A DNA stretch of 64,000 nucleotides from Pseudomonas azerbaijanoccidentalis (lineage in GTDB: Bacteria; Pseudomonadota; Gammaproteobacteria; Pseudomonadales; Pseudomonadaceae). This document shows positions 7,983 through 16,977 of the stretch, in pieces; the first letter of the stretch is position 1; every line of letters starts with the position of its first letter. Position numbers and translations under genes: made by a program. The stretch is taken from NCBI RefSeq assembly GCF_019145495.1, contig NZ_JAHSTU010000003.1, positions 1-64,000 on the forward strand, in the 5' to 3' direction. The notes below the pieces were generated by a model that was not told the DNA's origin, did no database searches, and saw nothing but the letters and a program-made list of their open reading frames with translations.

Positions 7983-10106
7983 TTAAAGCGCCAGCTCCGC
8001 GCTGAAGTACATCACGCGACGCTCGTCATAATTATTGTCGACGAAGGTGGTGGGTTGATGATCCAGGCGCTGCTGGAGTACGCCGGCCAGTTCCAGGCTG
8101 GCCTTGCCCAAGCGGATACGTTTGGCGATGCGCGTGTCGATACGTTCGAAGCGATAGCCGTTCAGTGCGTCGTCACCATAATAGAAAAGCGCGCTGTTCC
8201 AGCCTTGGCCCCAGTCGCGCATCCAGCCGGCGGAGCCACTGTTGCGAGCGGTCTGTTGCACATCCTGTGGGCTGCTTGCGTCGGCGTCCACGTAAGCATA
8301 GGTAAAGCGCAGGCGGTCAGCGTCGCCGACTCTCCAGTCGAGTTGGGTTTCCGTTCCCGAAAAACGTGCGGTGTTGGCGTTGCTGGCGATGAACTGATTG
8401 TTGCGCAGCGGTTCGCTGATCATCCCGGTGATTTCGTCGTAGAACAGTTTCACATCGACCGCCAGCCGCTGTTCGGCAAAGTAACCGTTGTAGCCCAGCT
8501 CACGAGAGCGCATGTGTTCCTGGTCGAGATCGCCGGGGCCGCGGGTTTTTACGAAGTAACGGGCGCTGGTCTGGCCATAGGCCGCCGGTTGCAGGTTGGT
8601 GACGCGGTAACTCCAGTTGACGCTGTTCTCGAACATATCCGGCGAACGGATCGCTTCGGAGTACACCGCCCGCAAGCCGTGGCGCGGGTTGATCAGGTAA
8701 TTGACCGCCACGCGCGGGGTCAGCGAGCTGCCGATCAACTGCGTGTCTTCGAACATCGCGCCGCCTTGCAGCAACCAGTGTTCGCTGGCGCGCCACTCGA
8801 GTTGGCCGAAGGCCCGCCACGTGGTGTCATCGAGCGTGCCATTGAAGTAGGTCTCGGAGTCTGCCCGGTCGTAACGATAGTTCAAGCCGCTGACCAGTCG
8901 CAGACTATCGGACAGGCTCAACGTGTCCTGCAACTCCAGGTCGTAGCGGGTTTCGCGGGTGCTTTGGTCGATGTCACCGCACAGGGTCTGCCGGGCGCCG
9001 TTGCGCCATTGGTCGAGCGCCTGGTTGGCCAGCGCTTGCTGGGCCGGATCGCCGGGAGGAGCGCCAGGCCCGGTAAAGCGTTCGATGTTGCGTGCCAGAC
9101 GTTCGGTGTAATTCGGGTTGAGCTGCCAAAGCTCGGTCAGTTGCGGACTGAACGACACCTCGGCATCGCACGCGCGCCAGGTTTGCTGGCGATCCCAATG
9201 CTGGGCCGAGCCCTGAACATACAGGCTGTGATCGGGATTGAGGTCGAGGTTCCAGCGCAATGAACCGGCGTAATCCTTGGCGGTGACGTCGGAATTGTCG
9301 CCGGCGCGGGTAATCCCTGAAAACACCGGGCGGTAGGTATACGGCCGCTGGTTGTTGGCTTCTTTGGCGTTCAATTGCCAATCGATGCTTTGGCGCTCGT
9401 CGAGCGTCTGGCTGACGGCCAGGTTGAATCGGTTCAAACGGCGGCTGTCGCGATAATCGGCGCCAGTGCGGTCGGTGTCGAAGCCGTCGTCTTGTTGACC
9501 GGACAGCGACAAGCGCAAATCACCGTCAGCCCAACCCAAACCCTGGCTGGCGTAGAAGTCGTTGATGCCGCGCTGGCCGCGGGTGACTTTCATTCGCGTG
9601 CCATGGCTGTCGGCCGGGTTGCGAGTGATGATATTGACCACGGCCATCAGCGCATTGGCGCCATAACTGACGGTGTTCGGGCCGCGGAAAACTTCGATGC
9701 GTTCGATATCTTCCATGGCCACCGGAATATCGCTCCAGTCCACCGTGGCCAGGCCGGCGCGATACACCGAGCGGCCATCGATCAACACCTGCATGCGCCG
9801 TGCTTCGCTGGCGCTGGTGCCGTGATAGTTCACCGTCGCCTGATTGCCGCTGATGTTGCCTACCATCATGCCCGGCACCAACCGCAGCACTTCACTGATG
9901 TCCCGGGCGCCGCTGGCGTTGATGAGCGCGCTGTCGATCACTGTCATGCTCCCCGGTACAGCGGCCGGCGACTGTTTCAGGCGCGTCGCCGTCAGTACTT
10001 GCGGCAACGGCTCACTGTCGAGGAACAAATCGTCGGCCAGCACGGGCGAGCTGAAGACCAGCGCCAGTACCAACGGCGAGCGAGGTGAAGGGGAGCCCAG
10101 TGACAC
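7983..10106 (-). CDS. TonB-dependent outer-membrane receptor
   Basis: A 707-residue receptor that would import or sense a ligand across the outer membrane using TonB energy. It begins at a GTG with a short signal peptide (LVLALVFSSPVLA), then LPQVLTATRLKQ as TonB-box/plug start, and a plug domain with ISEVLRLVPGMMV, RMQVLIDGRSVYR and IERIEVFRGPNTVSYGANA, followed by a beta-barrel with alternating aromatic strands, ending in ...RVMYFSAELAL with a family-type near-terminal aromatic. It is the first gene of an operon with a binding protein and a hybrid kinase. Substrate not predictable; the plug is of the broad siderophore/cobalamin class. No Fur box was recognised by eye upstream. Confidence 0.9.
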   Translation of the reverse strand: MSLGSPSPRSPLVLALVFSSPVLADDLFLDSEPLPQVLTATRLKQSPAAVPGSMTVIDSALINASGARDISEVLRLVPGMMVGNISGNQATVNYHGTSASEARRMQVLIDGRSVYRAGLATVDWSDIPVAMEDIERIEVFRGPNTVSYGANALMAVVNIITRNPADSHGTRMKVTRGQRGINDFYASQGLGWADGDLRLSLSGQQDDGFDTDRTGADYRDSRRLNRFNLAVSQTLDERQSIDWQLNAKEANNQRPYTYRPVFSGITRAGDNSDVTAKDYAGSLRWNLDLNPDHSLYVQGSAQHWDRQQTWRACDAEVSFSPQLTELWQLNPNYTERLARNIERFTGPGAPPGDPAQQALANQALDQWRNGARQTLCGDIDQSTRETRYDLELQDTLSLSDSLRLVSGLNYRYDRADSETYFNGTLDDTTWRAFGQLEWRASEHWLLQGGAMFEDTQLIGSSLTPRVAVNYLINPRHGLRAVYSEAIRSPDMFENSVNWSYRVTNLQPAAYGQTSARYFVKTRGPGDLDQEHMRSRELGYNGYFAEQRLAVDVKLFYDEITGMISEPLRNNQFIASNANTARFSGTETQLDWRVGDADRLRFTYAYVDADASSPQDVQQTARNSGSAGWMRDWGQGWNSALFYYGDDALNGYRFERIDTRIAKRIRLGKASLELAGVLQQRLDHQPTTFVDNNYDERRVMYFSAELAL

Positions 10107-10301
10107 AACACATCCTTGTTAACGAGTGATGGCGCGCATGTTAACCGAGGCCGATGACTTTTCCAGTCACGATGTCAGCATTTTCCTCGGTTTTATCCGA
10201 CTTCTTTCAACACGCGCCGGTAATTGACGCAGGGGCTGGCCGACACGGGGGCGCTCCGTATAATGCCGACATCGCCACTGGTATGGATTAACGGAATACA
10301 T

Positions 10302-11327
10302 ATGACTGAACAGCGCCCGATTGCGGTCCTGGGAGGCGGAAGTTTTGGTACCGCCGTGGCAAACCTGCTGGCCGAGAACGGGCATCAGGTGCTGCAGTGG
10401 ATGCGTGATCCCGAACAGGCCGAGGCCATTCGGGTCAATCGTGAGAACCCGCGTTACCTCAAGGGCATCAAGATTTTGCCCGGCGTGACACCGGTCACCG
10501 ACCTGCAAGCCACCCTCGACGCTTGCGACCTGAGTTTCGTGGCGTTGCCGTCCAGCGCGCTGCGCTCGGTGCTGGCGCCGCACGCTGAGCGTTTGCGCGG
10601 CAAGATGCTGGTGAGCCTGACCAAAGGCATCGAAGCTCACACCTTCAAACTGATGAGCCAGATTCTCGAAGAGATCGCCCCGCAAGCGCGCATCGGCGTG
10701 TTGTCCGGGCCGAACCTGGCCCGTGAAATCGCCGAACATGCGCTGACCGCCACAGTAGTCGCCAGCGAAGACGAAGCACTCTGCGAGCAGGTTCAGGCCG
10801 TACTGCATGGCCGCACTTTCCGCGTCTACGCCAGCGCCGACCGTTTTGGCGTGGAGTTGGGCGGGGCGCTGAAAAACGTCTACGCGATCATCGCCGGCAT
10901 GGCGGTGGCGCTGAACATGGGCGAAAACACCAAGAGCATGCTGATCACCCGGGCACTGGCGGAAATGACCCGCTTCGCGGTGAATCAGGGGGCCAACCCG
11001 ATGACCTTCCTGGGCCTGGCAGGCGTGGGCGATTTGATCGTGACCTGCTCGTCGCCCAAAAGCCGCAACTATCAGGTCGGCTTTGCCCTCGGCCAGGGCT
11101 TGAGCCTGGACGAGGCGGTCAATCGCCTGGGTGAAGTGGCGGAGGGTGTGAACACCCTCAAGGTGCTCAAGGCCAAGTCCCAGGAAGTGGGCGTATACAT
11201 GCCACTGGTCGCCGGGCTGCATGCGATTCTGTTTGAAGGGCGCACGCTTGAACAGGTGATCGGGCTGCTGATGCGCGGCGAACCGAAGACCGACGTCGAC
11301 TTTATTTCCACCAGCGGTTTCAACTGA
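10302..11327 (+). CDS. gpsA: Glycerol-3-phosphate dehydrogenase [NAD(P)+]
   Basis: GpsA reduces dihydroxyacetone phosphate to sn-glycerol 3-phosphate for phospholipid synthesis. 341 residues, the normal size. The Rossmann motif [17 protein letters not shown] opens the protein; the catalytic Lys is in [25 protein letters not shown] and [15 protein letters not shown] are family signatures. The ATG at 10302 is chosen over an in-frame ATG at 10224 because the Rossmann fold starts right after it. The divergent TonB-receptor operon starts about 195 bases upstream. The DUF4389 gene and sixA follow closely and may be co-transcribed, a common pseudomonad arrangement. Confidence 0.96.
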   Translation: MTEQRPIAVLGGGSFGTAVANLLAENGHQVLQWMRDPEQAEAIRVNRENPRYLKGIKILPGVTPVTDLQATLDACDLSFVALPSSALRSVLAPHAERLRGKMLVSLTKGIEAHTFKLMSQILEEIAPQARIGVLSGPNLAREIAEHALTATVVASEDEALCEQVQAVLHGRTFRVYASADRFGVELGGALKNVYAIIAGMAVALNMGENTKSMLITRALAEMTRFAVNQGANPMTFLGLAGVGDLIVTCSSPKSRNYQVGFALGQGLSLDEAVNRLGEVAEGVNTLKVLKAKSQEVGVYMPLVAGLHAILFEGRTLEQVIGLLMRGEPKTDVDFISTSGFN

Positions 11328-11357
11328 GCCCACGACTTAACCGGAACGGAGCGAGAC

Positions 11358-11705
11358 ATGAACGATCAGAAAGTAGAAGCCAAGTACGAATCCATTTTGC
11401 TGCGAGTGCTGTGGATGATCGTCTTTGTGCTGGTCTGGCAGGTGGCGCAGTTCATCCTTGGCGCCGTGGTGCTGGTGCAGTTGATCTATCGTTTGATTTA
11501 CGGCGCCCCGAGCGCCAGTTTGATGAACTTCGGCGACAGTCTGAGCCAGTTCCTGGCGCAGATCGGTCGTTTCGGCAGTTTTCACAGCGACCAGAAGCCT
11601 TGGCCGTTCGCCGATTGGCCGACGCCGCGTACGCCGGAAGGTGAAGCGCCGCACGTCGTGGCGCCAGCACCGCATCCGGCCCGAGATGAGGAACCCAAGC
11701 TATGA
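11358..11705 (+). CDS. DUF4389 domain-containing membrane protein
   Basis: A 115-residue protein of the DUF4389 family, function unknown. One hydrophobic segment (about residues 17-45, LRVLWMIVFVLVWQVAQFILGAV...) should span the inner membrane; the C-terminal 35 residues are Pro-rich and charged (TPRTPEGEAPHVVAPAPHP), probably unstructured and cytoplasmic. A ribosome site GGAGCGAG precedes ATG 11358, 30 bases after gpsA. Its last codons overlap the sixA start by 4 bases (ATGA-type), so it is translationally coupled to sixA. Confidence 0.85.
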   Translation: MNDQKVEAKYESILLRVLWMIVFVLVWQVAQFILGAVVLVQLIYRLIYGAPSASLMNFGDSLSQFLAQIGRFGSFHSDQKPWPFADWPTPRTPEGEAPHVVAPAPHPARDEEPKL

Positions 11706-12157
11706 AACTCTGGGTATTGCGTCATGGTGAAGCCGTGCCACACGGCTCTCGCTCCAGCGATTCCGAGCGAGAACTGACGGAGCACGGTCGAAAAGAAGTG
11801 CTGAGCAGCGCTGCAAAGTTGATCGGGCAACCGCTGACTGCCATCTACGCCAGCCCGTACCTGCGGGCACAGCAAACGGCGCAACTGGTGCGCGAAGCAT
11901 TGGGTTTCGAACCGGAAATCCGCACGGTCGAATGGCTCACCCCAGACACCGAACCGGACAAGGTCGCCGAGCAGATGGTGGCGGTGAGCGATGTGCTGCT
12001 GGTCAGTCACAACCCGCTGGTGGGCAACCTGCTGAGTTACTTGCAGCATGGCGCCGGGCATCCACCGGAGCGCGTCAGCACCGCCGGGCTGGCGGAACTC
12101 AAGGGTGAGGAGCTGCTGGTCGGATCCATGACGCTCGATAGCATCAAGCATCCCTGA
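11702..12157 (+). CDS. sixA: Phosphohistidine phosphatase SixA
   Basis: A small (151 aa) histidine phosphatase of the RHG superfamily, cytoplasmic. SixA-type enzymes remove phosphate from phosphohistidine in HPt or PTS proteins. The RHG motif WVLRHGEA holds the nucleophile His8; IYASPYLRAQQTAQL supplies the second Arg, and LLVSHNPLVGNLL the second catalytic His. Length and motif order match E. coli SixA (161 aa). It overlaps the DUF4389 gene by 4 bases. Which phosphoprotein it acts on here cannot be told from the sequence. Confidence 0.93.
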   Translation: MKLWVLRHGEAVPHGSRSSDSERELTEHGRKEVLSSAAKLIGQPLTAIYASPYLRAQQTAQLVREALGFEPEIRTVEWLTPDTEPDKVAEQMVAVSDVLLVSHNPLVGNLLSYLQHGAGHPPERVSTAGLAELKGEELLVGSMTLDSIKHP

Positions 12158-12161
12158 AAAC

Positions 12162-12232
12162 AAAGATCGCAGCCTTCGGCAGTTCCTGCATAGAAATGTG
12201 CAGTAGGAGCTGCCGAAGGCTGCGATCCTTTG
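12162..12232. repeat. REP inverted pair (GTAGGAGCTGCCGAAGG family, outward orientation)
   Basis: Arms AAAGATCGCAGCCTTCGGCA... (from 12162) and GTAGGAGCTGCCGAAGGCTG... (12203-12232) around a short loop, immediately after the sixA stop. The two arms are arranged the other way round from the copy at 2981. A few mismatches (GTTCCTGC for GCTCCTAC). Confidence 0.85.
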
Positions 12233-12254
12233 ATCTATTTTTTCTTACAAAATA

Positions 12255-12278
12255 TCAACCAAGCACTTGCTTGGTTGA
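12255..12278. promoter_or_regulatory. Perfect palindrome, candidate operator of the acyl-CoA synthetase operon
   Basis: TCAACCAAGC (12255-12264), ACTT, GCTTGGTTGA (12269-12278): 10-bp perfect arms with a 4-base centre, 40 bases upstream of the synthetase start. The size and symmetry suit a TetR-family homodimer, a regulator type common for acyl-CoA genes. The regulator itself is not adjacent. Confidence 0.5.
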
Positions 12279-12317
12279 CTACGCTTGCTCCAGACCAAAA
12301 AAACAGGAGCGAGTCGC

Positions 12318-13973
12318 ATGTCTGCTGCCTTTCGTTTGCCGCTGGACGTTTTCTACGAGCGTGAGGCCCGACATCCTCGCCAGCGTTTTTTGGTTCAGCC
12401 CATTGGCGGTGGTCAAGTCGAGACGCTGACCTGGGCCGACGTCGGCCATCAGGCCCGATGCGCGGCACATTGGCTGCGGGCGCGGGAATTGCCCCAAGGC
12501 AGCCATATCGCCCTTATCTCAAAAAACTGCGCGCACTGGATCATTGCCGACCTGGCGATCTGGATGGCCGGTCATGTCTCGGTGCCGCTTTACCCAAACC
12601 TGACGGCCGAATCCGTGGCCCAGGTGCTGGAGCATTCGGAAGCGGCATTGGCGTTCATTGGCAAACTCGACGATTGGCCGGGCATGTCCCGTGGGGTCAG
12701 CCCGGACCTGCCAACAATCAGTCTGCCGCTTCATCCGCCGGGCACCTTCGATTTCAGTTGGGCCGACCTGCAACACAGCTCGCCGATTCAGGACGACCCC
12801 AAACCTGCCGCCGATCAACTGGCGACGATCATCTACACCTCCGGCACCACGGGCATGCCGAAAGGCGTGATGCACAGCTTAGGCAACCTGGGTTTCGCCA
12901 CTACGCGCGGTACCTCGTTGTTCGGCCTTAACGAGTCGGACCGCCTGCTCTCGTACCTGCCGCTGTGCCATGTGGCCGAACGGATGTTCGTCGAAATGGC
13001 GGCGATCTATACCGGGCAAACCGTTTTTTTTGCCGAGAGCCTCGACACCTTCCTTACCGATCTGCAACGTGCCCGGCCGACGGCGCTGTTCGGCGTACCG
13101 CGGATCTGGACCAAATTCCAGATGGGCGTGTACAGCAAGATCCCGGCGAAACGCCTCGATTTCCTGCTCGGCTTGCCGATTATCGGCAAGCGGGTAGGGC
13201 ACAAGGTGCTCGCCGGGCTGGGGCTCGATGCTCTGCGCGTGGCTTTGTCCGGCGCGGCGCCGGTGCCGCAAACCTTGCTGCTGTGGTACCGCAAACTCGG
13301 GCTTGATGTGCTGGAGGTCTACGGCATGACCGAAAGCTGCGGTTACTCGCACATTTGCCTGCCGGGCCAGAACAAACCGGGCTGGATCGGCAAGCCTTGC
13401 CCCGAGGTCGAAGTGCGCATTGATGAGTCAGGCGAGGTGCTGGTGCGCAGTGGTGCGACCATGCTCGGCTATTTCAAGGAACCGCAGAAAACCGCAGATA
13501 CCATCACCGAGGACGGTTTCCTGCGTACCGGCGACAAAGGGGAAGAGGACGCCGACGGCAACCTGCGCCTGACCGGACGCTTGAAGGAAATCTTCAAGAC
13601 CAGCAAGGGCAAATACGTGGCGCCGGCACCGATTGAAAATCGCCTGGCGGTGCATTCGCGGATCGAACAGGTCTGTGTGGTCGGTGATGGGTTGAGTGCG
13701 CCGTTGGGGCTTTGCGTGCTCTCGGCTGTCGGTCAACAGGAGGCGCGGGCAGGCTTGCATTCAAGCCTGGAAAAACTGCTCGAAGAGGTCAATGGCGCAC
13801 TCGACAAGCACGAACGCTTGCGGCGTCTGGTGGTGGTCAAGGACAGCTGGGCCGTGGAAAACGGCTTTCTCACGCCCACCTTGAAGATCAAACGCAACGT
13901 CATCGAAGCCGCTTATGGCGGGCAGTTCGAAGAATGGAGCGAGCGCAGCGAAGCGGTGCTGTGGCAGGATTGA
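12318..13973 (+). CDS. AMP-binding acyl-CoA synthetase-like enzyme (PA1617-like)
   Basis: A 551-residue adenylate-forming enzyme expected to activate a carboxylic acid as acyl-AMP and then acyl-CoA. The P-loop IIYTSGTTGMPKG, the VYGMTESCGYSH motif, and RTGDKGEEDADGNLRLTGRLKE (hinge) are all present; the final catalytic Lys region is in the C-terminal FLTPTLKIKRNVIEAAY. The pattern resembles long-chain acyl-CoA synthetases. ATG 12318 is preserved with AGGAG 8 bases upstream; an in-frame TTG at 12285 lacks such a site. It is followed after 31 bases by a hotdog thioesterase, the PA1617-PA1618 arrangement of P. aeruginosa. A perfect palindrome lies 40 bases upstream. Substrate unknown. Confidence 0.88.
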   Translation: MSAAFRLPLDVFYEREARHPRQRFLVQPIGGGQVETLTWADVGHQARCAAHWLRARELPQGSHIALISKNCAHWIIADLAIWMAGHVSVPLYPNLTAESVAQVLEHSEAALAFIGKLDDWPGMSRGVSPDLPTISLPLHPPGTFDFSWADLQHSSPIQDDPKPAADQLATIIYTSGTTGMPKGVMHSLGNLGFATTRGTSLFGLNESDRLLSYLPLCHVAERMFVEMAAIYTGQTVFFAESLDTFLTDLQRARPTALFGVPRIWTKFQMGVYSKIPAKRLDFLLGLPIIGKRVGHKVLAGLGLDALRVALSGAAPVPQTLLLWYRKLGLDVLEVYGMTESCGYSHICLPGQNKPGWIGKPCPEVEVRIDESGEVLVRSGATMLGYFKEPQKTADTITEDGFLRTGDKGEEDADGNLRLTGRLKEIFKTSKGKYVAPAPIENRLAVHSRIEQVCVVGDGLSAPLGLCVLSAVGQQEARAGLHSSLEKLLEEVNGALDKHERLRRLVVVKDSWAVENGFLTPTLKIKRNVIEAAYGGQFEEWSERSEAVLWQD

Positions 13974-14004
13974 GTCACAAACAAAACCAACAAGGAAATC
14001 AGCG

Positions 14005-14448
14005 ATGAGTCTGTGGCGCACCACCCCCAACATCGAACAGTTGAACGCAATCCAGAAAAACACCATCGGCGAAGTGCTGGACATCCGCTTTGAAGCCTTC
14101 GATGAAGAGTCATTGACCGCCAGCATGGTCATCGACCATCGCACCCACCAGCCTTACGGCTTGCTGCACGGCGGCGCTTCGGTGGTGCTGGCCGAATCCG
14201 TGGGTTCCATGGCCAGTTACCTGTGCATCGACGCCAGCAAGTTTTACTGCGTGGGCCTGGAGATCAACGCCAACCACTTGCGCGGCTTGCGCAGCGGGCG
14301 GGTGACGGCGGTGGCCAAACCGATTCACATCGGGCGTACGACCCACGTCTGGGACATTCGCCTGACCAGCGATGAAGGCAAGGCCAGTTGCGTATCGCGC
14401 CTGACCATGGCGGTGGTGCCGCTCGGTGAGAACCCGCCAGCCCGTTGA
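14005..14448 (+). CDS. Hotdog-fold thioesterase (PaaI/YdiI type, PA1618-like)
   Basis: A 147-residue hotdog thioesterase that should hydrolyse an acyl-CoA. The helix motif RTHQPYGLLHGGASVVLAESVGSMAS carries the HGG signature and the catalytic Glu of the YdiI/4-hydroxybenzoyl-CoA thioesterase group; the following INANHLRGLRSGRVTAVAKPIHIGRTTHVW strands are typical. The ATG at 14005 has AAGGA 9 bases upstream; the in-frame extension to 13915 only reads through the upstream gene's end. Together with the synthetase upstream it may proofread or recycle CoA esters. Confidence 0.9.
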   Translation: MSLWRTTPNIEQLNAIQKNTIGEVLDIRFEAFDEESLTASMVIDHRTHQPYGLLHGGASVVLAESVGSMASYLCIDASKFYCVGLEINANHLRGLRSGRVTAVAKPIHIGRTTHVWDIRLTSDEGKASCVSRLTMAVVPLGENPPAR

Positions 14449-14612
14449 TCAATCATCCGTTGCAGCTGCTGGCGCAGCCGGACGCAGACTTCGTCAGCTG
14501 CTACGGGTATCAGCGTGGCCGGACTGTCATCATTCCTGTCAGTTACGGTCATTGCTGTAGGACGCGGTCTTGCGGACAATCAACGCCTGTTCTCGCTCAT
14601 GGATTTGCCGGT

Positions 14613-15416
14613 ATGTCGCAACAGATATTTTTCGCCCACGCCAATGGTTTCCCTTCGGGCACCTACGGCAAATTGTTCGCGGCGCTGGCACCCGAGTATC
14701 AGGTGACGCATCTGGAGCAGCATGCCCATGACCCGCGTTTCCCGGCGGACGACAACTGGTACAACCTGGTGGATGAGTTGATTCATCACCTGCAACAGCA
14801 GGCCGAACCGGTGTGGGGCGTTGGCCATTCGTTTGGCGGCGTGTTGCATTTGCACGCGGCATTGCGTTGCCCTGAACTGTATCGCGGCGTGGTGATGCTC
14901 GATTCCCCGGTGTTGACCCGTACCGATCAATGGGTCATCCGCGCGGCCAAACGTTTCGGCTTCATTGATCGCCTGACCCCGGCCGGCCGTACCTTGGGCC
15001 GTCGTGAAGAGTTCGCCGATCTTGAAAGCGCCCGGCGCTATTTCGCGGGCAAGACCCTGTTTCGCAGCTTCGATCCAGAATGTTTCGACGCCTACCTGCA
15101 ACATGGTTTGCACAAGGTCGGCGACAAACTGCGCCTGCGTTTCGATCCTGCCACGGAAATCAGCATCTACCGTGGCGTGCCCCACACCAGCCCGGGCAGC
15201 ACGCGGCAGTTGAAGGTGCCGCTGGCGGTGGTGCGCGGGCACAAGAGCCGAGTGGTGATGCGCCATCACGCCAGTTCGGTCGGGCGCATGCCGTTGGGTG
15301 AATCGTTGTCGATGCCCGGTGGCCACATGTTTCCCCTCGAACGTCCGCAGGACACGGCCTCGCTGCTGAAAAACCTGTTCAGCCGCTGGGACGGTCGCCA
15401 GCAGGATTGCGCATGA
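14613..15416 (+). CDS. Alpha/beta hydrolase (PA1621-like)
   Basis: A 267-residue cytoplasmic alpha/beta hydrolase. FFAHANGFPSGTY is an oxyanion-region HANG motif; the nucleophile elbow is GVGHSFGGVLH (Ser in GHSFGG); the late acid lies in a VVRGHKS strand and the catalytic His in MPGGHMFPLE. ATG 14613 is used because conserved sequence begins there; the open frame extends upstream to 14445 through non-conserved Cys/Arg-rich sequence. The next gene starts inside its stop codon (ATGA overlap), so two hydrolases are translated in tandem. Substrate unknown; in P. aeruginosa PA1621-PA1622 have the same order. Confidence 0.87.
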   Translation: MSQQIFFAHANGFPSGTYGKLFAALAPEYQVTHLEQHAHDPRFPADDNWYNLVDELIHHLQQQAEPVWGVGHSFGGVLHLHAALRCPELYRGVVMLDSPVLTRTDQWVIRAAKRFGFIDRLTPAGRTLGRREEFADLESARRYFAGKTLFRSFDPECFDAYLQHGLHKVGDKLRLRFDPATEISIYRGVPHTSPGSTRQLKVPLAVVRGHKSRVVMRHHASSVGRMPLGESLSMPGGHMFPLERPQDTASLLKNLFSRWDGRQQDCA

Positions 15417-16267
15417 ACAGCGTCGTTGAAGAAGTCCGCCTGAGCCTTCCGCACATCGAGTTGGCTGCACATTTGTTCGGCCCCGAAGACGGTGTGCCGG
15501 TGATTGCCCTGCACGGCTGGCTGGATAATGCCAACAGCTTTGCCCGCCTGGCCCCCAAGCTCAAAGGCCTGCGCATTATTGCCCTGGACATGGCTGGGCA
15601 TGGGCACTCTGGGCATCGCCCGCCGGGTGCCGGCTATGCCATGTGGGACTACGCCCACGACGTCCTGCAAGTTGCCGAACAACTGGGCCTGAAGCGATTC
15701 GCGCTGCTTGGCCACTCCATGGGCGCGATTGCTTCGCTGATCATTGCCGGATCGTTGCCGGAACGTGTCACCCACCTGGCATTGATCGATGGCGTCATTC
15801 CTCCTACCGACAAGGGCGAAAATGCTGCCGAACGCATGGGCATGGCCCTGCAAGCGCAGCTGGACCTGCGGGAAAAACGCAAACCGGTCTACGACACCCT
15901 GGACCGTGCCATCGAGGCGCGAATGAAAGGTCTGGTGGCGGTCAGTCGCGAAGCCGCCGAGCTGTTGGCCCAACGTGGCCTGATGCCGGTGCCGGGCGGC
16001 TACACCTGGCGCACCGACAACCGCCTGACGTTGCCATCGCCGCTGCGTCTTACAACGGAACAGGCCATGGCCTTCGTCAAGCGGGTCAGTTGTCCTGCAA
16101 AACTGGTGGTGGCTGCCGATGGCATGCTCGCCAAGCATCCCGAATTGCTGGAGCGTCTACCCTTTAGCCGTGAACAGCTGCCAGGCGGCCATCATTTGCA
16201 CCTGAATGACGAGCCCGGTGCCGACCTTGTCGCAGACTGTTTCAATCGGTTCTTCGCCATTCCTTGA
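15413..16267 (+). CDS. Alpha/beta hydrolase (PA1622-like)
   Basis: A second alpha/beta hydrolase (284 aa), clearly distinct from its neighbour. [15 protein letters not shown] gives the HGW oxyanion motif, [17 protein letters not shown] sequence ([16 protein letters not shown]) the nucleophile Ser, and [11 protein letters not shown] the catalytic His. Start chosen at ATG 15413, which overlaps the previous stop by 4 bases; a TTG two codons earlier is also open. Class resembles serine hydrolase-like/epoxide-hydrolase-type enzymes. No signal peptide. Substrate unknown. Confidence 0.88.
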   Translation: MNSVVEEVRLSLPHIELAAHLFGPEDGVPVIALHGWLDNANSFARLAPKLKGLRIIALDMAGHGHSGHRPPGAGYAMWDYAHDVLQVAEQLGLKRFALLGHSMGAIASLIIAGSLPERVTHLALIDGVIPPTDKGENAAERMGMALQAQLDLREKRKPVYDTLDRAIEARMKGLVAVSREAAELLAQRGLMPVPGGYTWRTDNRLTLPSPLRLTTEQAMAFVKRVSCPAKLVVAADGMLAKHPELLERLPFSREQLPGGHHLHLNDEPGADLVADCFNRFFAIP

Positions 16268-16317
16268 CTTGCACCGGGCAACTGTCGAGGCTGGGCGGGT
16301 TGAAATGGGAGACAACC

Positions 16318-16977
16318 ATGATAGATCTGTACACCGCTGCGACCCCGAATGGCCACAAGGTCTCTATCGTGCTCGAGGAACTCGGCCTGCCCTACACGGT
16401 GCATGCCCTGAGTTTCGACAAGAAGGAACAGAAGTCCGAGGACTTCCTCAAGATCAACCCCAATGGCCGGATTCCGGCGATTGTCGATCGCGCCAATGGT
16501 GATTTTGCCGTGTTCGAATCCGGCGCCATCCTGATTTACCTCGCTGAAATGACCGGCAAATTGTTGCCCGCCGACCCCAAGGGGCGCTCGGTAGTATTGC
16601 AGTGGCTGATGTTCCAGATGGGGGGTATCGGTCCGATGCAGGGCCAGGCCAACGTGTTTTTCCGCTACTTTCCGGAAAAGCTGCAGGGCGCCATCGACCG
16701 CTATCAGCACGAAACCCGTCGCCTTTACGAAGTCCTCGACACCCGCCTGCAAACCGAAGAATTCCTCGCCGGCGACTACAGCATCGCCGACATCGCGACT
16801 TTCCCGTGGGTGCGAGGCTATGAGTGGTCCGGTGTTTCGGTGGACGGTCTGACCGCGTTGCAACGCTGGATGTCGACCCTGGAGGCGCGTCCCGCCGTGC
16901 AGCGTGGTTTGCTGGTGCCGCAGCGCTCCGATGATGCCAGTGTCGTCAAGGGTGCCCAGGCCATGCTGATCCGATGA
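16318..16977 (+). CDS. Glutathione S-transferase (YfcG/Ure2p-like)
   Basis: A 219-residue GST. The N-terminal thioredoxin-like domain starts [22 protein letters not shown], where the TPNGHKV motif is typical of the Nu/YfcG class (Thr/Asn rather than Tyr or Ser at the active site), with [12 protein letters not shown] (cis-Pro loop) and [12 protein letters not shown] (glutathione gamma-Glu binding). The all-helical C domain contains [16 protein letters not shown]. YfcG-like enzymes act as disulphide-bond reductases with GSH. ATG 16318 follows GGGAGAC; its end overlaps the DUF4892 start by 4 bases. Confidence 0.93.
   Translation: MIDLYTAATPNGHKVSIVLEELGLPYTVHALSFDKKEQKSEDFLKINPNGRIPAIVDRANGDFAVFESGAILIYLAEMTGKLLPADPKGRSVVLQWLMFQMGGIGPMQGQANVFFRYFPEKLQGAIDRYQHETRRLYEVLDTRLQTEEFLAGDYSIADIATFPWVRGYEWSGVSVDGLTALQRWMSTLEARPAVQRGLLVPQRSDDASVVKGAQAMLIR

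Noticed and set aside
7794..9263. 489-residue frame opposite the TonB receptor
   Set aside because: Antisense shadow of the receptor; no ribosome site, no homology pattern.
14445..14612. N-terminal extension of the PA1621-like hydrolase
   Set aside because: No family similarity and Cys/Arg-rich; homology starts at ATG 14613.
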